A DNA stretch of 64,000 nucleotides from Clarireedia homoeocarpa (Eukaryota; Ascomycota; Leotiomycetes; Helotiales; Rutstroemiaceae). Location of the stretch: contig LNKV01000006.1 of assembly GCA_001465935.1 (NCBI GenBank), positions 186,001-250,000 on the forward strand, written 5' to 3'. Position numbers and translations under genes: made by a program. The notes beneath the pieces are model-generated. The model was given only the letters and a program-made list of their open reading frames with translations, was not told where the DNA came from and did no database searches. Within the stretch, counting starts at the first letter, position 1. The number at the start of each line of letters is the position of its first letter. Positions 23,190 to 34,138 of this stretch are shown in pieces.

Positions 23190-24554
23190 ATGCCCGCTTC
23201 ATTCTCTGTAAGCTTCCTTTTCCTCTCCTCGCTCCAAACCTCTCCTCAGTTCCCCCTTCTCTTGCTCCCTATACTCCCTCTCTCATTCATCTAACTAATC
23301 TCCTTCGCCTCCCCTCCGCAGCGCCTAATCCGCTTCCTCGCCCCTTCGGGCCAAACCCACTACGGCGACGCCATCCTCCCTCCCAACGAATTCGACATCT
23401 CGAAAGCGAAGCAAGCAAGAGTGATTACGGGTGATATCTTCGGACAACACCATATCACGGATCAGATACTCAATATTCAATTGCTGCTAGCGCCGCTTGC
23501 GATCGAGGATGTGAAGACGGTGAGGTGTTTGGGGTTGAATTATGAACAGCATGCTAAGGAGGTATGTAATATTGTGTGTAGTCTAAGGAATTAGAAATTT
23601 GTAAGGGAGCGAGAGGGTTGGGTTGGATTGGGGGACTAGATGAGATGAAGAAGATAAGAGGGGCGATACTGACGTATTGAATAATTGCTAGTCCAACATG
23701 CCTATTCCCAAATACCCAGTTCTATTCGTAAGTCCGCTCTCTCCTCCCTTCCCTCATCCCTTGTCAATCACCACTAACCTCTCCCTCAGTACAAACCCAG
23801 CACCTCCCTCAGTGGTCCCACCTCCCCCATCCCCATTCCTTCGCCCGCCCTCGAAGCCCCCGGTCTCGACTACGAATGCGAGCTCGTTGCCATAATCTCC
23901 CGTCCCTGCCACAACGTCTCCGCCTCCAGCGCACTTTCCTACGTGCTCGGCTACGCCGTCGGAAACGACGTCTCCCATCGCGAATGGCAGCTCACACGCG
24001 GCGGTGGACAGTGGGCTCTCGGGAAGGGCTTTGATGGATGGGCACCGTATGGGCCGGGGATTGTGAGCGCGGATTTGATTAAGGATCCGCAGGGCTTGCG
24101 CATCTGGACGAAGGTTAATGGGGAGGTGATGCAGGAGAGTTCGACGCGGGATATGATTTTTGGGGTGGCGGAGACGATTGCGTTTTTGAGTCGAGGGACG
24201 ACGTTGATGCCGGGGGATGTGATTTTTACCGGGACGTGAGTTTTTTTTTCTTTCTTTCTTGGTTATTGTTCTATTGTTTATATTGCATTTGTTTCTTTTT
24301 GTTTTTCAGTTTCCTCTTTCCATCTCTCTCTACTCCTCCTCCTCTAACAACCCCCCCACCTCCTTCCTCTCATCACATTACAACCACACAACTAACCCTC
24401 TCTCCTCCCATCTAGTCCTCAAGGCGTAGGCATGGGTCGTAAACCCCCTCTCTGGCTCAAAGACGGCGACGTAGTAGAGGTAGGTCTGGAAGGCGTAGGC
24501 ACCTGCATGAATAAAGTTGAATTCGTCAAGGAGAAGGAAACTGCGAAATTGTAA
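23190..24554 (+). CDS. Fumarylacetoacetate hydrolase (FAH) family protein
   Basis: Five exons: 23190..23207, 23322..23561, 23692..23727, 23790..24235 and 24416..24554; 292 residues, typical for FAHD1/FAHD2-like enzymes. Signatures are VRCLGLNYEQHAKE, a metal-ligand block GLDYECELVAII (E-x-E of the FAH fold), VLGYAVGNDVSHREWQ, KGFDGWAPYGPGIV, and the later PGDVIFTGT followed after an intron by PQGVGMGRKPP. These enzymes use Mg2+ to hydrolyse or decarboxylate acylpyruvates or oxaloacetate. The exact substrate is not readable. The first exon codes for only six residues. There is no obvious mitochondrial presequence, so a cytosolic location is likelier. Confidence 0.9.
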
Positions 24555-24991
24555 GGTTCGATATCTGTTGGAGATTTGCAGATAGATATAGAGAGAGGAA
24601 GAATTATTATCACAAGATAAGATGGGATGTATATACGAAGATTGTACAAGATATATACTTGTTTTTTATTTACACCCAAGATCAAATCAAATAACTTATA
24701 TAGAATATCTATTTATTTATTTACATAAACTTGAACACTCATGATCAGAATCAGAATCGGAGTATAACAAACTCATTGTTATTTATATTTGATACCCAAT
24801 TTATTCACATTATTACTATACTTGTTAATTTAATAACTTCTATTTTATCTAAATTAAAATCTCGCTCTTAGTAGGACATTGTCCTCTTTTTCTCTTCTCT
24901 CTCCTCTCTCCCTCATCATTCCTCCTTTCTCTATGTCTTATTCCCCATTCTTGCTTCATCTACCTCTCCACCCCCTTCTTCATCCTCAATC
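24555..24991. other. AT-rich intergenic between convergent genes
   Basis: The 3' ends of the FAH-family gene and the phosphatase gene face each other. The sequence is very AT-rich around 24690-24860. No gene seen. Confidence 0.6.
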
Positions 24992-27900
24992 CTACCCCAT
25001 CGGCCTCAACGCCTCCCACCCCGCCCCCAAATCCTTATCCATATCCCCACTATCCCCCAAAAGATCCACCGGTCTAGGCGGCAACCCAGGTTTCTTCTCC
25101 TTATCCTTCTCCTTCTCCTCCCCCACCACCTCATCCCTATACCTCTCCAACTTCCCCCCAGCCCCATCACCATCTTCCCTATCCGTATACCTCTCTCCTA
25201 TCCCCTTCCCCGACCTCCTCGCTTGTGGCGGCGGCGGGGGTTCCAAACTCCTCCCTTCCCTCTCCCTCTCCACCTTCATCGTTGTCGCCCGTCTCGGCGG
25301 TGGCAAAAACCCCGTATGATCCACCTTTCCCACCACCGACTGCGGCCGCGACGGTAGCGAAACACTTGACAGCGCTGGTGACGCAGAAGCAAGATGCACA
25401 GGCTTGCGCGCAATAGGCGGTGGAACCGGTTTTCTCGATATGGAAGTCGAGGAAGTGGTTGTATCACTAGAACCACGTCTACCCAATTGCGATGCTGAAG
25501 GCGGGGGAAGAACGAATTTCTTACTCTCCACCGGTTTTAGCGACGCGCTTCTGGCAAGCGAGCCCTGACCTTCGAACGGAGGGGGCAGTTTCCTTGTGAT
25601 ACCGTTTCGTGCGACATCATTTGAGATAGTGGTATGGGAGGAACTCGCGATAGAAGCTTGGGAACTAGTGCGTGTGGAAGACATACGAGGAACGGTGACC
25701 CAGTCCGGTTCATCGGTGGGAATAAAGGGGTTAGATGGTCGGTTAGGATTGGGGATTGCGCCGTTCTGAGGAGGGTTGATGGTTGATCTGGCGGGTTGGC
25801 CGTTGTCTAGCCACCACTTTCTTTGGTCGGAACTCGCGGGTGGGAGGCCGGGCTCGATGGATTCGAAACCGATTAGATCTTCTTCATCGGTTGCATCTCC
25901 ATGAGCACTAGCAGTTGCGCCACCGATCTGTTTGCGGCGTTGCTCATAGATGCTACGACTCAAAGATTCTCGGACTGCCTCGTTGATAATGCTCACTGTG
26001 CAAAGGAAGGTTGCATAAACAGGACGATGATCGGAGAATTTGAGTGGTGCAGTATTGTAGTGGACTTGTCGAAGATTTGTACCTTTGCGTAAAATTCGAT
26101 CCGTCCATGCTGGAATCCGGGCTTTCTCGCTGTGATGCGTATGAGCATAAATTTTACATAAAACGGAAGGATACGATTAGGATTCGTATGGACTCACGAA
26201 GTGTCATAAGTATCTGTGCCAATATCGAATTTATACGTTGGCATAAAAGTGATCCTTGCTTCTGAATAATATTTAAAGGTTAAGCCGGCCACCATCTGCA
26301 GGTTCAGCTGTTTGCTTGAGTTAGCTCATAGTCCACTATAGAGGCATGGCCACATACTTGGTCATTCTCATAGAGAGTATCTAGATCTCCCATTTTGATG
26401 AGCTGTTTAGCCTAGAAATCGGTTTAGTCTAGAACGGACTCATTTTATGGGAACACATACACGTTCCGAACCAAGTCCTATCCGATAGTTGAAATCACCC
26501 ATCCAAATGACGGTATCTGCCAACTCATTAGCTCAGAGCTACTGCAAACGTGGAGCCACCTACCATGGTCATCAATGCCACGATTCCTCTGAAATCTCAA
26601 CCCATTGCAAATGGTGCGATAATCTCGATTTCGTTCCTCGTAATTACTAAAGCCAGCTGCCAAATGAGCAGTGACAAAACATATTTGAGTATTTGCATAA
26701 TCCATGCGAATAGAAACAGCGCCTTTATTTCCAGCTATTCCAGACATTCCAGTCTTCTTAACACTGCCTTCCACGTTCTTGATTTTGGGAAGTACGGAGG
26801 CTTTGACGAAGACACACAACGCAGCTCCTACCAACTGACCACTTCGTAGAAGGACATATTGATCAGAAGCATCGCAGCCCGCAGCATGGGCGTTTCTGTT
26901 GAGTGTTCTTCGAACCGCCTTCTCCCAAGCCTGCTTCCTGGTCGGATCGCTGTTCATGATTTGTTGTGGACTCAGCTCGACTATTTCTTGGAAGCCCACT
27001 GCTACAATTTCAGGATGTTGCTGTGATGGGTCGATGGCAGGACATAGCCATGCCGATAAATCTTCTTCCACTCCCTGGGTGCGCCCATTGAGATTAAAAC
27101 TCCCAGTCCATCTTGAAGTTTTGAGTTAGCAAGATATTATCAGATATTTCGTGGGCGGGGGTATCATACATGTTAATGACCTCGGAAGATTGAAATTCTA
27201 CACTTCGTTTGTTGAGCTCGGCATTTACATAGTCATTGATCGGATCAAATAGATGAACCGGCGTACTGTACCCGACGAGCCGGCCCAAAAGCACATCAAT
27301 TGTGTTTTGACGGCCTTTGTCGGCGAAATTATTAATGTATAATCGCGTAGCACTCTTGCGTGCATCCGCAATCGCACCGGCAAGAGACATCTTACCATGT
27401 CTCGTGAATGATGACTTTAGAGCTCCTGTGCCGGCATAGATTCTGGACAAAGCGTCGCCATTGTCAGCCCACAACGTAGAGTGGCGCATCCAGAAATCCG
27501 AAGCCGCCCTCTCTCCCCGGTGAATAAGGAATGATTCTATGGCCATTTGAGATATTATGGTTTGAATTAAATTGGTCCGGTCGAGGCAGTCTAGACAGTT
27601 GGTACGGAACACCCCTTCTTGTTGTAATACGACAACTGTTCTTCGACTTTGAGCTCCACGCATTTCTTCAGAGGAATCATCAATCTCCTCTGACAGATAA
27701 TAAGCAAAGCCCTCAGCTGACCGCTCGATAATTTTGCGAATCATACTAGCCGCCTCGTATCCAGAGGGACCTTTTGTCTCCGCATGGAAATCATACTCCG
27801 TTTCTCTAAGGAGCTGATGATCTTTGGAGCCATTCTCTCCCGTCCGATTCAGGGATGAGTAACGAACTCCAAGTCGATAAAGTTTTGTCAGCTCCGCTTC

Positions 27901-29178
27901 ACCTGGCTTGGTTTCGCTGAGCAGGTTTACCACATGAACCGCACCATAGTTTTGCTCCAACTCCTCAAAATGCTTGTCAAAAGCCGGCTGAGTTCCCTCG
28001 GCAGATCTGGTGATAGTAATCTTTTGTTGTCCAGGTATTAACCCAGGGGCCTGTTCCCAGAACAGAGGCACAGACCCTCTCACTTGAGCATACGAAAAGC
28101 ACAATCCAGCCGGCTTTTCATTTGGCTGTTCAGCCGAGTACTGGGTATTTGCTGAGGGGCTCCAATAGATGGTTTCCGACTCGACAAAGTTGGCTACATT
28201 CCCATCATCATCAATTCCTCGACTGTTGAAACGTGTGCCTGCCCGTCGACAAGACAATCGGGAGATTAAGGTCAGAGAAGATGGCAACCCAATCCCAGAG
28301 CTCCGTAGGGGTGCTGAGGACGGTGGTATTATTACTGTACCGACAAATCCTCTGATAGCGGACGTGAGAATTCTGGACTTATCCAAAGCCTCCCTTTCAT
28401 GCGGCACAAGACGAGACCGAAACTTGCTTAACGGGCTAATCATGTACGAGTTCCAAAGGAACGAGTCATCGAGATTGTCGATATCGAATGACGCAGCTTC
28501 CGTAGATCTAAGATGAATAAGCTCAATGCCCAGGTAAAATTCGATGCTCGATATATGTTCAACTAGTGCTCGAGATTTGGATTGGGCATGCAGCAACTCT
28601 GCTTACCGGTCTTGCAATCGATTTGTGAGATCGAAATCGGTGCTGTAGTAAAAGCTGCCATTGCTCAGCAACTTCTGTAACTCGAGACATGGATGCTCGT
28701 CGATTGGATCTCTCCGGCTTAGATTCTGTCCGTATGTATCCTCGACGGAGTATGGATCCAAGCCCTCGGTGAAGGTATTGTCGTATTTGGCATTATTCAA
28801 GCAATGGAACTCCACGGCCAAGATCTTCTCAACTGTTTCCCACGGCCTTACGGTAGCCGCTCTCGTCGTACCAGTGACGACGCATAGGAAGATGTCGCCG
28901 TCTATAGTAATTAGGCCAAGGGTGCCATAAACAGGCATAGGACTCAGAGTCCGGTAATCGCTCAAGTCAACCGTATCAACATCTGCGAACTCTACCATAC
29001 ATCTTGGAGCCGACTTTGCATCTGCGGATGTGCGCGACGGTATTGAATGAACCGAGGCGAAGGAGCCATTGGCCCTGAACTCGTTGGTGGAAGGGAAATG
29101 GCGGAAGATGAGGGTATGCGTGGATGTCACTAGCGCGATTGATCGATCATACTCGCGAAGGAGAACGCGAATAGACAT
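24992..29178 (-). CDS. Synaptojanin-like phosphoinositide phosphatase (Sac1 + inositol 5-phosphatase)
   Basis: Seven exons: 29178..28607, 28507..27170, 27111..26564, 26516..26461, 26411..26358, 26307..26198 and 26129..24992; 1271 residues. The N-terminal Sac1 domain (about 1-600) carries the catalytic CX5R motif NCLDCLDRTN with C495 and R501. The 5-phosphatase domain starts near residue 637 with IWTGSFNLNGRT and has WMGDFNYRIG, then PAWTDRIL (899-906) and SDHRPV (925-930). The tail after about 950 is Pro-rich and disordered (PPPPPQ and similar), as in yeast Inp52/Inp53. It should dephosphorylate PI4P, PI3P and PI(4,5)P2 at the plasma membrane and endosomes and act in endocytosis and actin control. 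All key residues are intact. Confidence 0.93.
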
Positions 29179-30362
29179 GACTGGGAAGCGGGAATGAAAT
29201 GGATTGGATTACTATAGGTTTTGAGTAGCATTTTGATATCTGGCTTTGTTACAAAAGCTCTGCTCCTCGGGTGCCCCAAGAATAGCACTGTCTTCGAATT
29301 TTGGGTACTGCTAATCGGAGTGATCACGATAAAAGTCGCAGAAATGCCTTCACCGCCTTTGCTGCCTGATAGAACTATTGCTTGATTGTACACCTGAGGC
29401 ATAACTTTCTGGAGCTAATATTTCTCTCCTGCTGTGTCTACATTTCACTTGTACGATTAGTGGCAGCAATAATAAGTTCCTGCAAGTAATTGTGCTCTTG
29501 TTGCAGTTCTTCGTAGATATTTCACTTAGACGTTTGCACTGTTCATGATCAGTTTGCATATAGTTATGCACTCCACAGGATCCACCGGAGAGAGGTCGGG
29601 AGTTATGCTTGAACAAAGGGACCCTGAATAAAAGAAGAATATATATTGTATGGCTAGAAGGCATGAATGTGACGAGCATGCAGCATCGTCCCAAGTGGGA
29701 TCGCGGGTTCCGGATCGTCGAATTGTATCGAAGATCATTGCGGGCATGGAACTGTGCTCTGAAACAATTCACGGGAAGACAAGCGTGCATAGCATAGCAT
29801 CTGATGAAAACAGTAGCTGGCTGAATGCGTATCAGAAAGGTTGGCGACGTACCTACGTAATGGACTTTTGGTGTATCTTTCAGCTCGTGCTAGATACATG
29901 CATATCATTATGCTTCATACAAGTATACACTGCGCATACTGAAACAGGCAGTGAGTGGGACACATTTTTGGGTTGAGGTAACGTCCCTTTTGTCCTTTGA
30001 AAGTTCGAGGGGGGGAACTCGGGATTACTGTAAAGCACTAGCAATCCATTCCTGATGACTCCCAAGCTGTCCCGCCGTTGTAAGCCTGTCATTGTGGCTC
30101 CGGCGAGCATGAGATCAATAAAAGAACAACCAATAGGAAGCGGGCAGCTACACTTGGACAACCAGAAAGAGAACCGGCCGGTAGTAGGTAGTAAGCTCAG
30201 ATACTCTTTTAAGGTTTCTTGAAGCTGGAACGAAGAGGGTGGATCGAATCATTGAATCCCAATCGATATCAAATGATGAGATGGCGTTTTCGACGGCTAG
30301 AATAGCTACACATTCCTTTCCTGTAGGATGAGGAATGGAAATGATGCGAACTGTCTCTCCAT

Positions 30363-30427
30363 AAGGAGGCTCGACATTCGAAGGGAAATAAGAAAAGGAG
30401 GCTCGACATTCGAAGGGAAATAAGAAA
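30363..30427. repeat. Tandem duplication, 32-bp unit x2
   Basis: Two near-identical copies of a unit starting AAGGAGGCTCGACATTCG. Confidence 0.9.
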
Positions 30428-30433
30428 ATGGGA

Positions 30434-30469
30434 TGAACGAATGAACGAATGAACGAACGAACGAACGAA
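30434..30469. repeat. (GAAC/GAAT)n microsatellite
   Basis: About nine tetranucleotide units of GAAC mixed with GAAT. Confidence 0.9.
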
Positions 30470-30775
30470 GGAAAAGGAGTTCAAGACATCTCTTGAACCG
30501 CGTAAATCGAGACGCGGGGGGGTTGTAGCTGCCGTCGGCGCCCGAACTATATGGCATATGGAAAAGGTATTATCCACGAGCAATACTTTGTACATACTTT
30601 AACCCTAGTTCTACTTGAACGCCGGCAAGCCACCTACTTCCTCAGGTGCAGTGGCATGGTGCACCAGGTGCTTAGCAAATGGAAAGGCGCAGAAGGCAGA
30701 CTCGGCAGACAGCATTGCATTGTACAAGTACACTGTCGGAGTTACCTCCGCTGGAGCTACCTCCGGCTGTAAAAG

Positions 30776-30796
30776 TTTTTTTTTTTTTTTTTTTTT
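30776..30796. repeat. T21 homopolymer tract
   Basis: Run of 21 T residues; could be the tail of an old retroposed sequence or a nucleosome-free promoter tract. Confidence 0.9.
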
Positions 30797-31278
30797 AGTC
30801 TGTATCTCCATGTCCGTACAGCGGCGGGTTGTATCCTGTACGTACACCGGTAAGGATTTTTTTTCCAGCGAGGTTGGTGATGAATAATTGTTGGCGTGAA
30901 TTTTCTGGCCGTGATCTGGGCTGGACTGGGCTGGACTGGCACGACTGGCACGACTGGGTTAAATTGGGGACGGGGTATCATACAAGTACTGTATGATAGT
31001 TTGTAATTGCATAGGAATAGAATGATTAAGTCATGGAATGATTAAGTCATAGAAAAGAGGAGCGAAATCCTTTCGAATTCGTTCATCTTACCTCGTCTTA
31101 CTTGTGGTACTTCACGGGCTGCTGCTGGCTCAGTCTTACTTACAGTATCCAAGATCGCAGATCAATGCTTTGTCGGGATCTTGTCATGGATTTTGAGCTG
31201 GGTCAGACGGCACGGAATGTAGTGAGTGGGAAAATTGCGTAAGATTTGTGCACAAAAAGGAACAGACACAGGAACCGA

Positions 31279-31333
31279 CACACAGACACACAGACACAGA
31301 CAGACAGAAAGTGTCTGTGTCTGTGTCTGTGTG
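31279..31333. repeat. CA/GT-type perfect hairpin
   Basis: A CACAGA-type repeat block is followed within a few bases by a TCTGTG-type block, so the two arms (about 23 bp each) can pair as a cruciform. Confidence 0.8.
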
Positions 31334-32097
31334 TAAAGTATGTAAAGTATGGTAAAATATCCAAAATATCTAAAAATCCATAAGTAGGATTTATGCGCAG
31401 GACAAAATTGGAAGCGATGTGTTTGTTTAGGGGGGGGAGGGGGAATTTAGGACGAATAGGATGAATTACTTTGTATATGTAATTGGGGAAGGGAGAAGGA
31501 TATGCAAGAGTTGTGAGAGAGTTGTGGGAGAAAGAGGCGTGAGAGGTAAAGGAGGGAGTAAGGAGAGAAAGAGGCACCAACAGTGTAAGAGATCGTTCTA
31601 GAACTTTGGGTGATGAACATCTGGACATGGACAAGGGTAATGGAATGGGGAAAAAAAAAATGCAAGCAGCCTTGCGGAGCACAATGAACACACTCTGATT
31701 GAGCCTTTTCTTTTTCTTTTTCCTGCGGCAGTTTGATTAATTATGACCAATCATGTTGCCGTTCATGGCTCCTATTCCCTATTGCTGAGCGGATCGATCA
31801 ACCTTATTACGCTCTGTGGTACGAGGTGCCTGTCAATGCACCAGCATTCAAACCTCCAGCATTTGCATTTGGTAATGGAATGGGACTGGGGAGACTGTGG
31901 GTGTGGAGAAAAGGCGGCGGGTTGACTGTACTATACGAAGTACCTACTACCTACTTGCCTATCTATACTTTCGTTCTATACGAAGCAAACGAACATATCA
32001 AACAAAGCATTCCAGCCGCAATTGAGGGGAGGATTTGCGCTTCCCTTTTCAATAAAAGCCAGGCCGCGGGCGCCCGCACAAGCCGTGTTGAAGGTTC

Positions 32098-32134
<37 letters not shown>

Positions 32135-32452
32135 GAAGTAGGAGGCAGGAAGTAGGAGGCAGGAAGCAGGAAGTAGAAAGTAGAAAGTAGGAAGCAGGAA
32201 GCAGGAAGCAGGAAGTAGTAATCAGGAAGTAGAAAGTAGAAAGTAGAAAGTAGGAAGCAGAAAGCAGAAAGCAGAAAGCAGAAAGCAGAAAGCAGAAAGC
32301 AGAAAGTAGGAAGTAGGAAGTAGAAAGTAGGAAGCACCAAGCACCAAGCAGAAAGTAGGAAGTAGGAAGTAGAAAGTAGGAAGCACCAAGCACCAAGCAT
32401 CAAGCACCAAGCACCAAGCATCAAGCACCAAGCACCAAGCACCAAGCACCAA
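32098..32452. repeat. Heptamer minisatellite, about 50 units
   Basis: A 7-bp purine-rich unit varies by position: AAGTAGA and AAGTAGG at the left, AAGCAGA in the middle, AAGCACC and AAGCATC at the right. The minus-strand Leu/Phe/Ser-rich frames over it are artefacts of the repeat. Confidence 0.92.
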
Positions 32453-33451
32453 CGGATATCCCCCCTTTTCTGCGCTTGGCCGCCGTCGCAACAAGGCCAC
32501 AGAAGTCTTTATTTAGTTCCAACCCTCCGTTCGTTCGCTCGCTCGCTCGTTCGCTCGGCTTCCATTTATTATTAGAAGAATCTGCTCGCCCCAGTGAACC
32601 AAAGACCAGCGCCCAGCGCGTTTGTACTGTACACTTATGCAGGATTTATGTATGGAAGATGGGAAACGCGAAATGCAAAACGGAAAATGCGAAATGCGAA
32701 ATGGTAGATGGTCAATTGCACCAAGTACTTTGTAAAAGCGACGACGGCTCAGGGAAGCAGAGCAATGTAAGGAGGAGCAGATCTTCCGGGGGGGGGGGCT
32801 TGCTCGGCGTGCTTCTAACGTCCTGGATCCACCGAAAGCGATGGGTCGATGGGTCGATGGGTCCACAGCTCCACTGCGGTGCTGCTCCATTGCTGCGCTG
32901 CTGCTCCACTGCGGTGCTGCTCCATTGCTCCATTGCTCCACCAGCTTCGATTCGGCCGGGCCAGATCTTTCATCGTGCCTTGCCTCTTACTATGTACTAC
33001 TGTATGTACGGAAGTACCTCTTACCTGCCTCTGACCTCTTGCTTCTTACCTCCACCTCCACCTCAACCTCGACCTCCACCCACTTACTACGCTCACTGCG
33101 ACTACGACGTCCCAAGACTCTCTCTCTCTCCCTCCCCCTCCCTCTCTCCCTTCTCCCTTCGCCCTTTTCGCATTGCTACTCTGGATCCTGCAATCCGCTG
33201 ACTTTCCGAGGCAAAGAGAGGCTTAACAGTCTCTCTACATTGTATAATATTATTGCTCAACTTTTATCCCTTATCCTCATCTCGACCGCTCTGTCATTCT
33301 CTCCTCTCCTGCCGTATCTCCCGTGTAGCTTCACCCTCTACTTGACTACTGCTACTGCGTCGGGTGTAGCTTTATTGGGGCGAGGGAGAGAAAAAAAAAC
33401 CTCTCCCCAAAAAATCTCCAAAAAAAACCCAGAAAAAAACCCAGAAAAATT

Positions 33452-33509
33452 AAAGTATTCTGGGTCCATGACAGAGAGGCAAAGTATTCTGGGTCCATGA
33501 CAGAAAGAC
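33452..33509. repeat. Tandem duplication, 29-bp unit x2
   Basis: Unit begins AAAGTATTCTGGGTCCATGA; the copies differ by only a few bases. Confidence 0.9.
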
Positions 33510-33961
33510 AAAGTCTCGCCAGGTCGAAAAACGCCCAGATCAATGAGGTGCTCTTGGACCAACAGGTGTCCAGATTCCGATCGTCAACCAAAGTTTGCTA
33601 GAATCAAACACGAACCCGTCTTCCATCTCCTGCCACTCGCAAGGTTCATCCCTCTTCCAATCATTCGTCTTAGTCTACAGCACTAGCATTAGCCTCTCAT
33701 CTTGTCATCGAACACATCTAGAACTCGGATCATCTGCTACTGCTACTGCTGCTGTTTGCTGATCCCCAGTCCCGGGTTTCTGCTGCACGCCTGGATCATC
33801 AAGTCATCATCTATCCCAAGAATTCACGTTGCTTGATCCACCCCAGCCCCACTGCTGGGTGAGTGTGCAATTTCAAGCCGGAAACTTAGGAAATGCGAGT
33901 GCTCCTGCGACTTGATGCTTGGTACTATACAACAACACAATCAGCGGTCGATTGACAAAGA

Positions 33962-34003
33962 CGGACGACGACGACAACGACGACGACGACGACGACGACA
34001 ACC

Positions 34004-34039
<36 letters not shown>

Positions 34040-34081
34040 GCAACCACAAAGACAACCACAACCACAACCACACCCACAACC
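33962..34081. repeat. CGA/CAA/CCA triplet-repeat tract
   Basis: About 120 bp of (GAC)n, then (AACGAC)n, then (AACCAC)n, ending 57 bp before the chosen start codon of the histidine kinase. It could be 5' leader. If translated in one frame it would encode an Asp/Asn/His tract. Confidence 0.9.
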
Positions 34082-34138
34082 TGTACTTCAAACTTCCCCC
34101 CAACCCCCCCGCACAAAAGTTTGCGATCGACTTGACCA

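Larger units (their letters stand above)
29179..34138. other. 5-kb gene-free region with many simple repeats
   Basis: Lies between the divergent phosphatase and histidine-kinase genes. It holds tandem duplications, (GAAC)n, a T21 tract, a CA/GT hairpin, a heptamer minisatellite and CGA/CAA triplet repeats, each listed separately. A long promoter or 5' leader of the kinase is likely in the right part. No supported coding region. Confidence 0.55.

Noticed and set aside
31963..32500. Leu/Phe/Ser-rich frames on the minus strand
   Set aside because: Products of translating the heptamer array; no domain or conserved segment.
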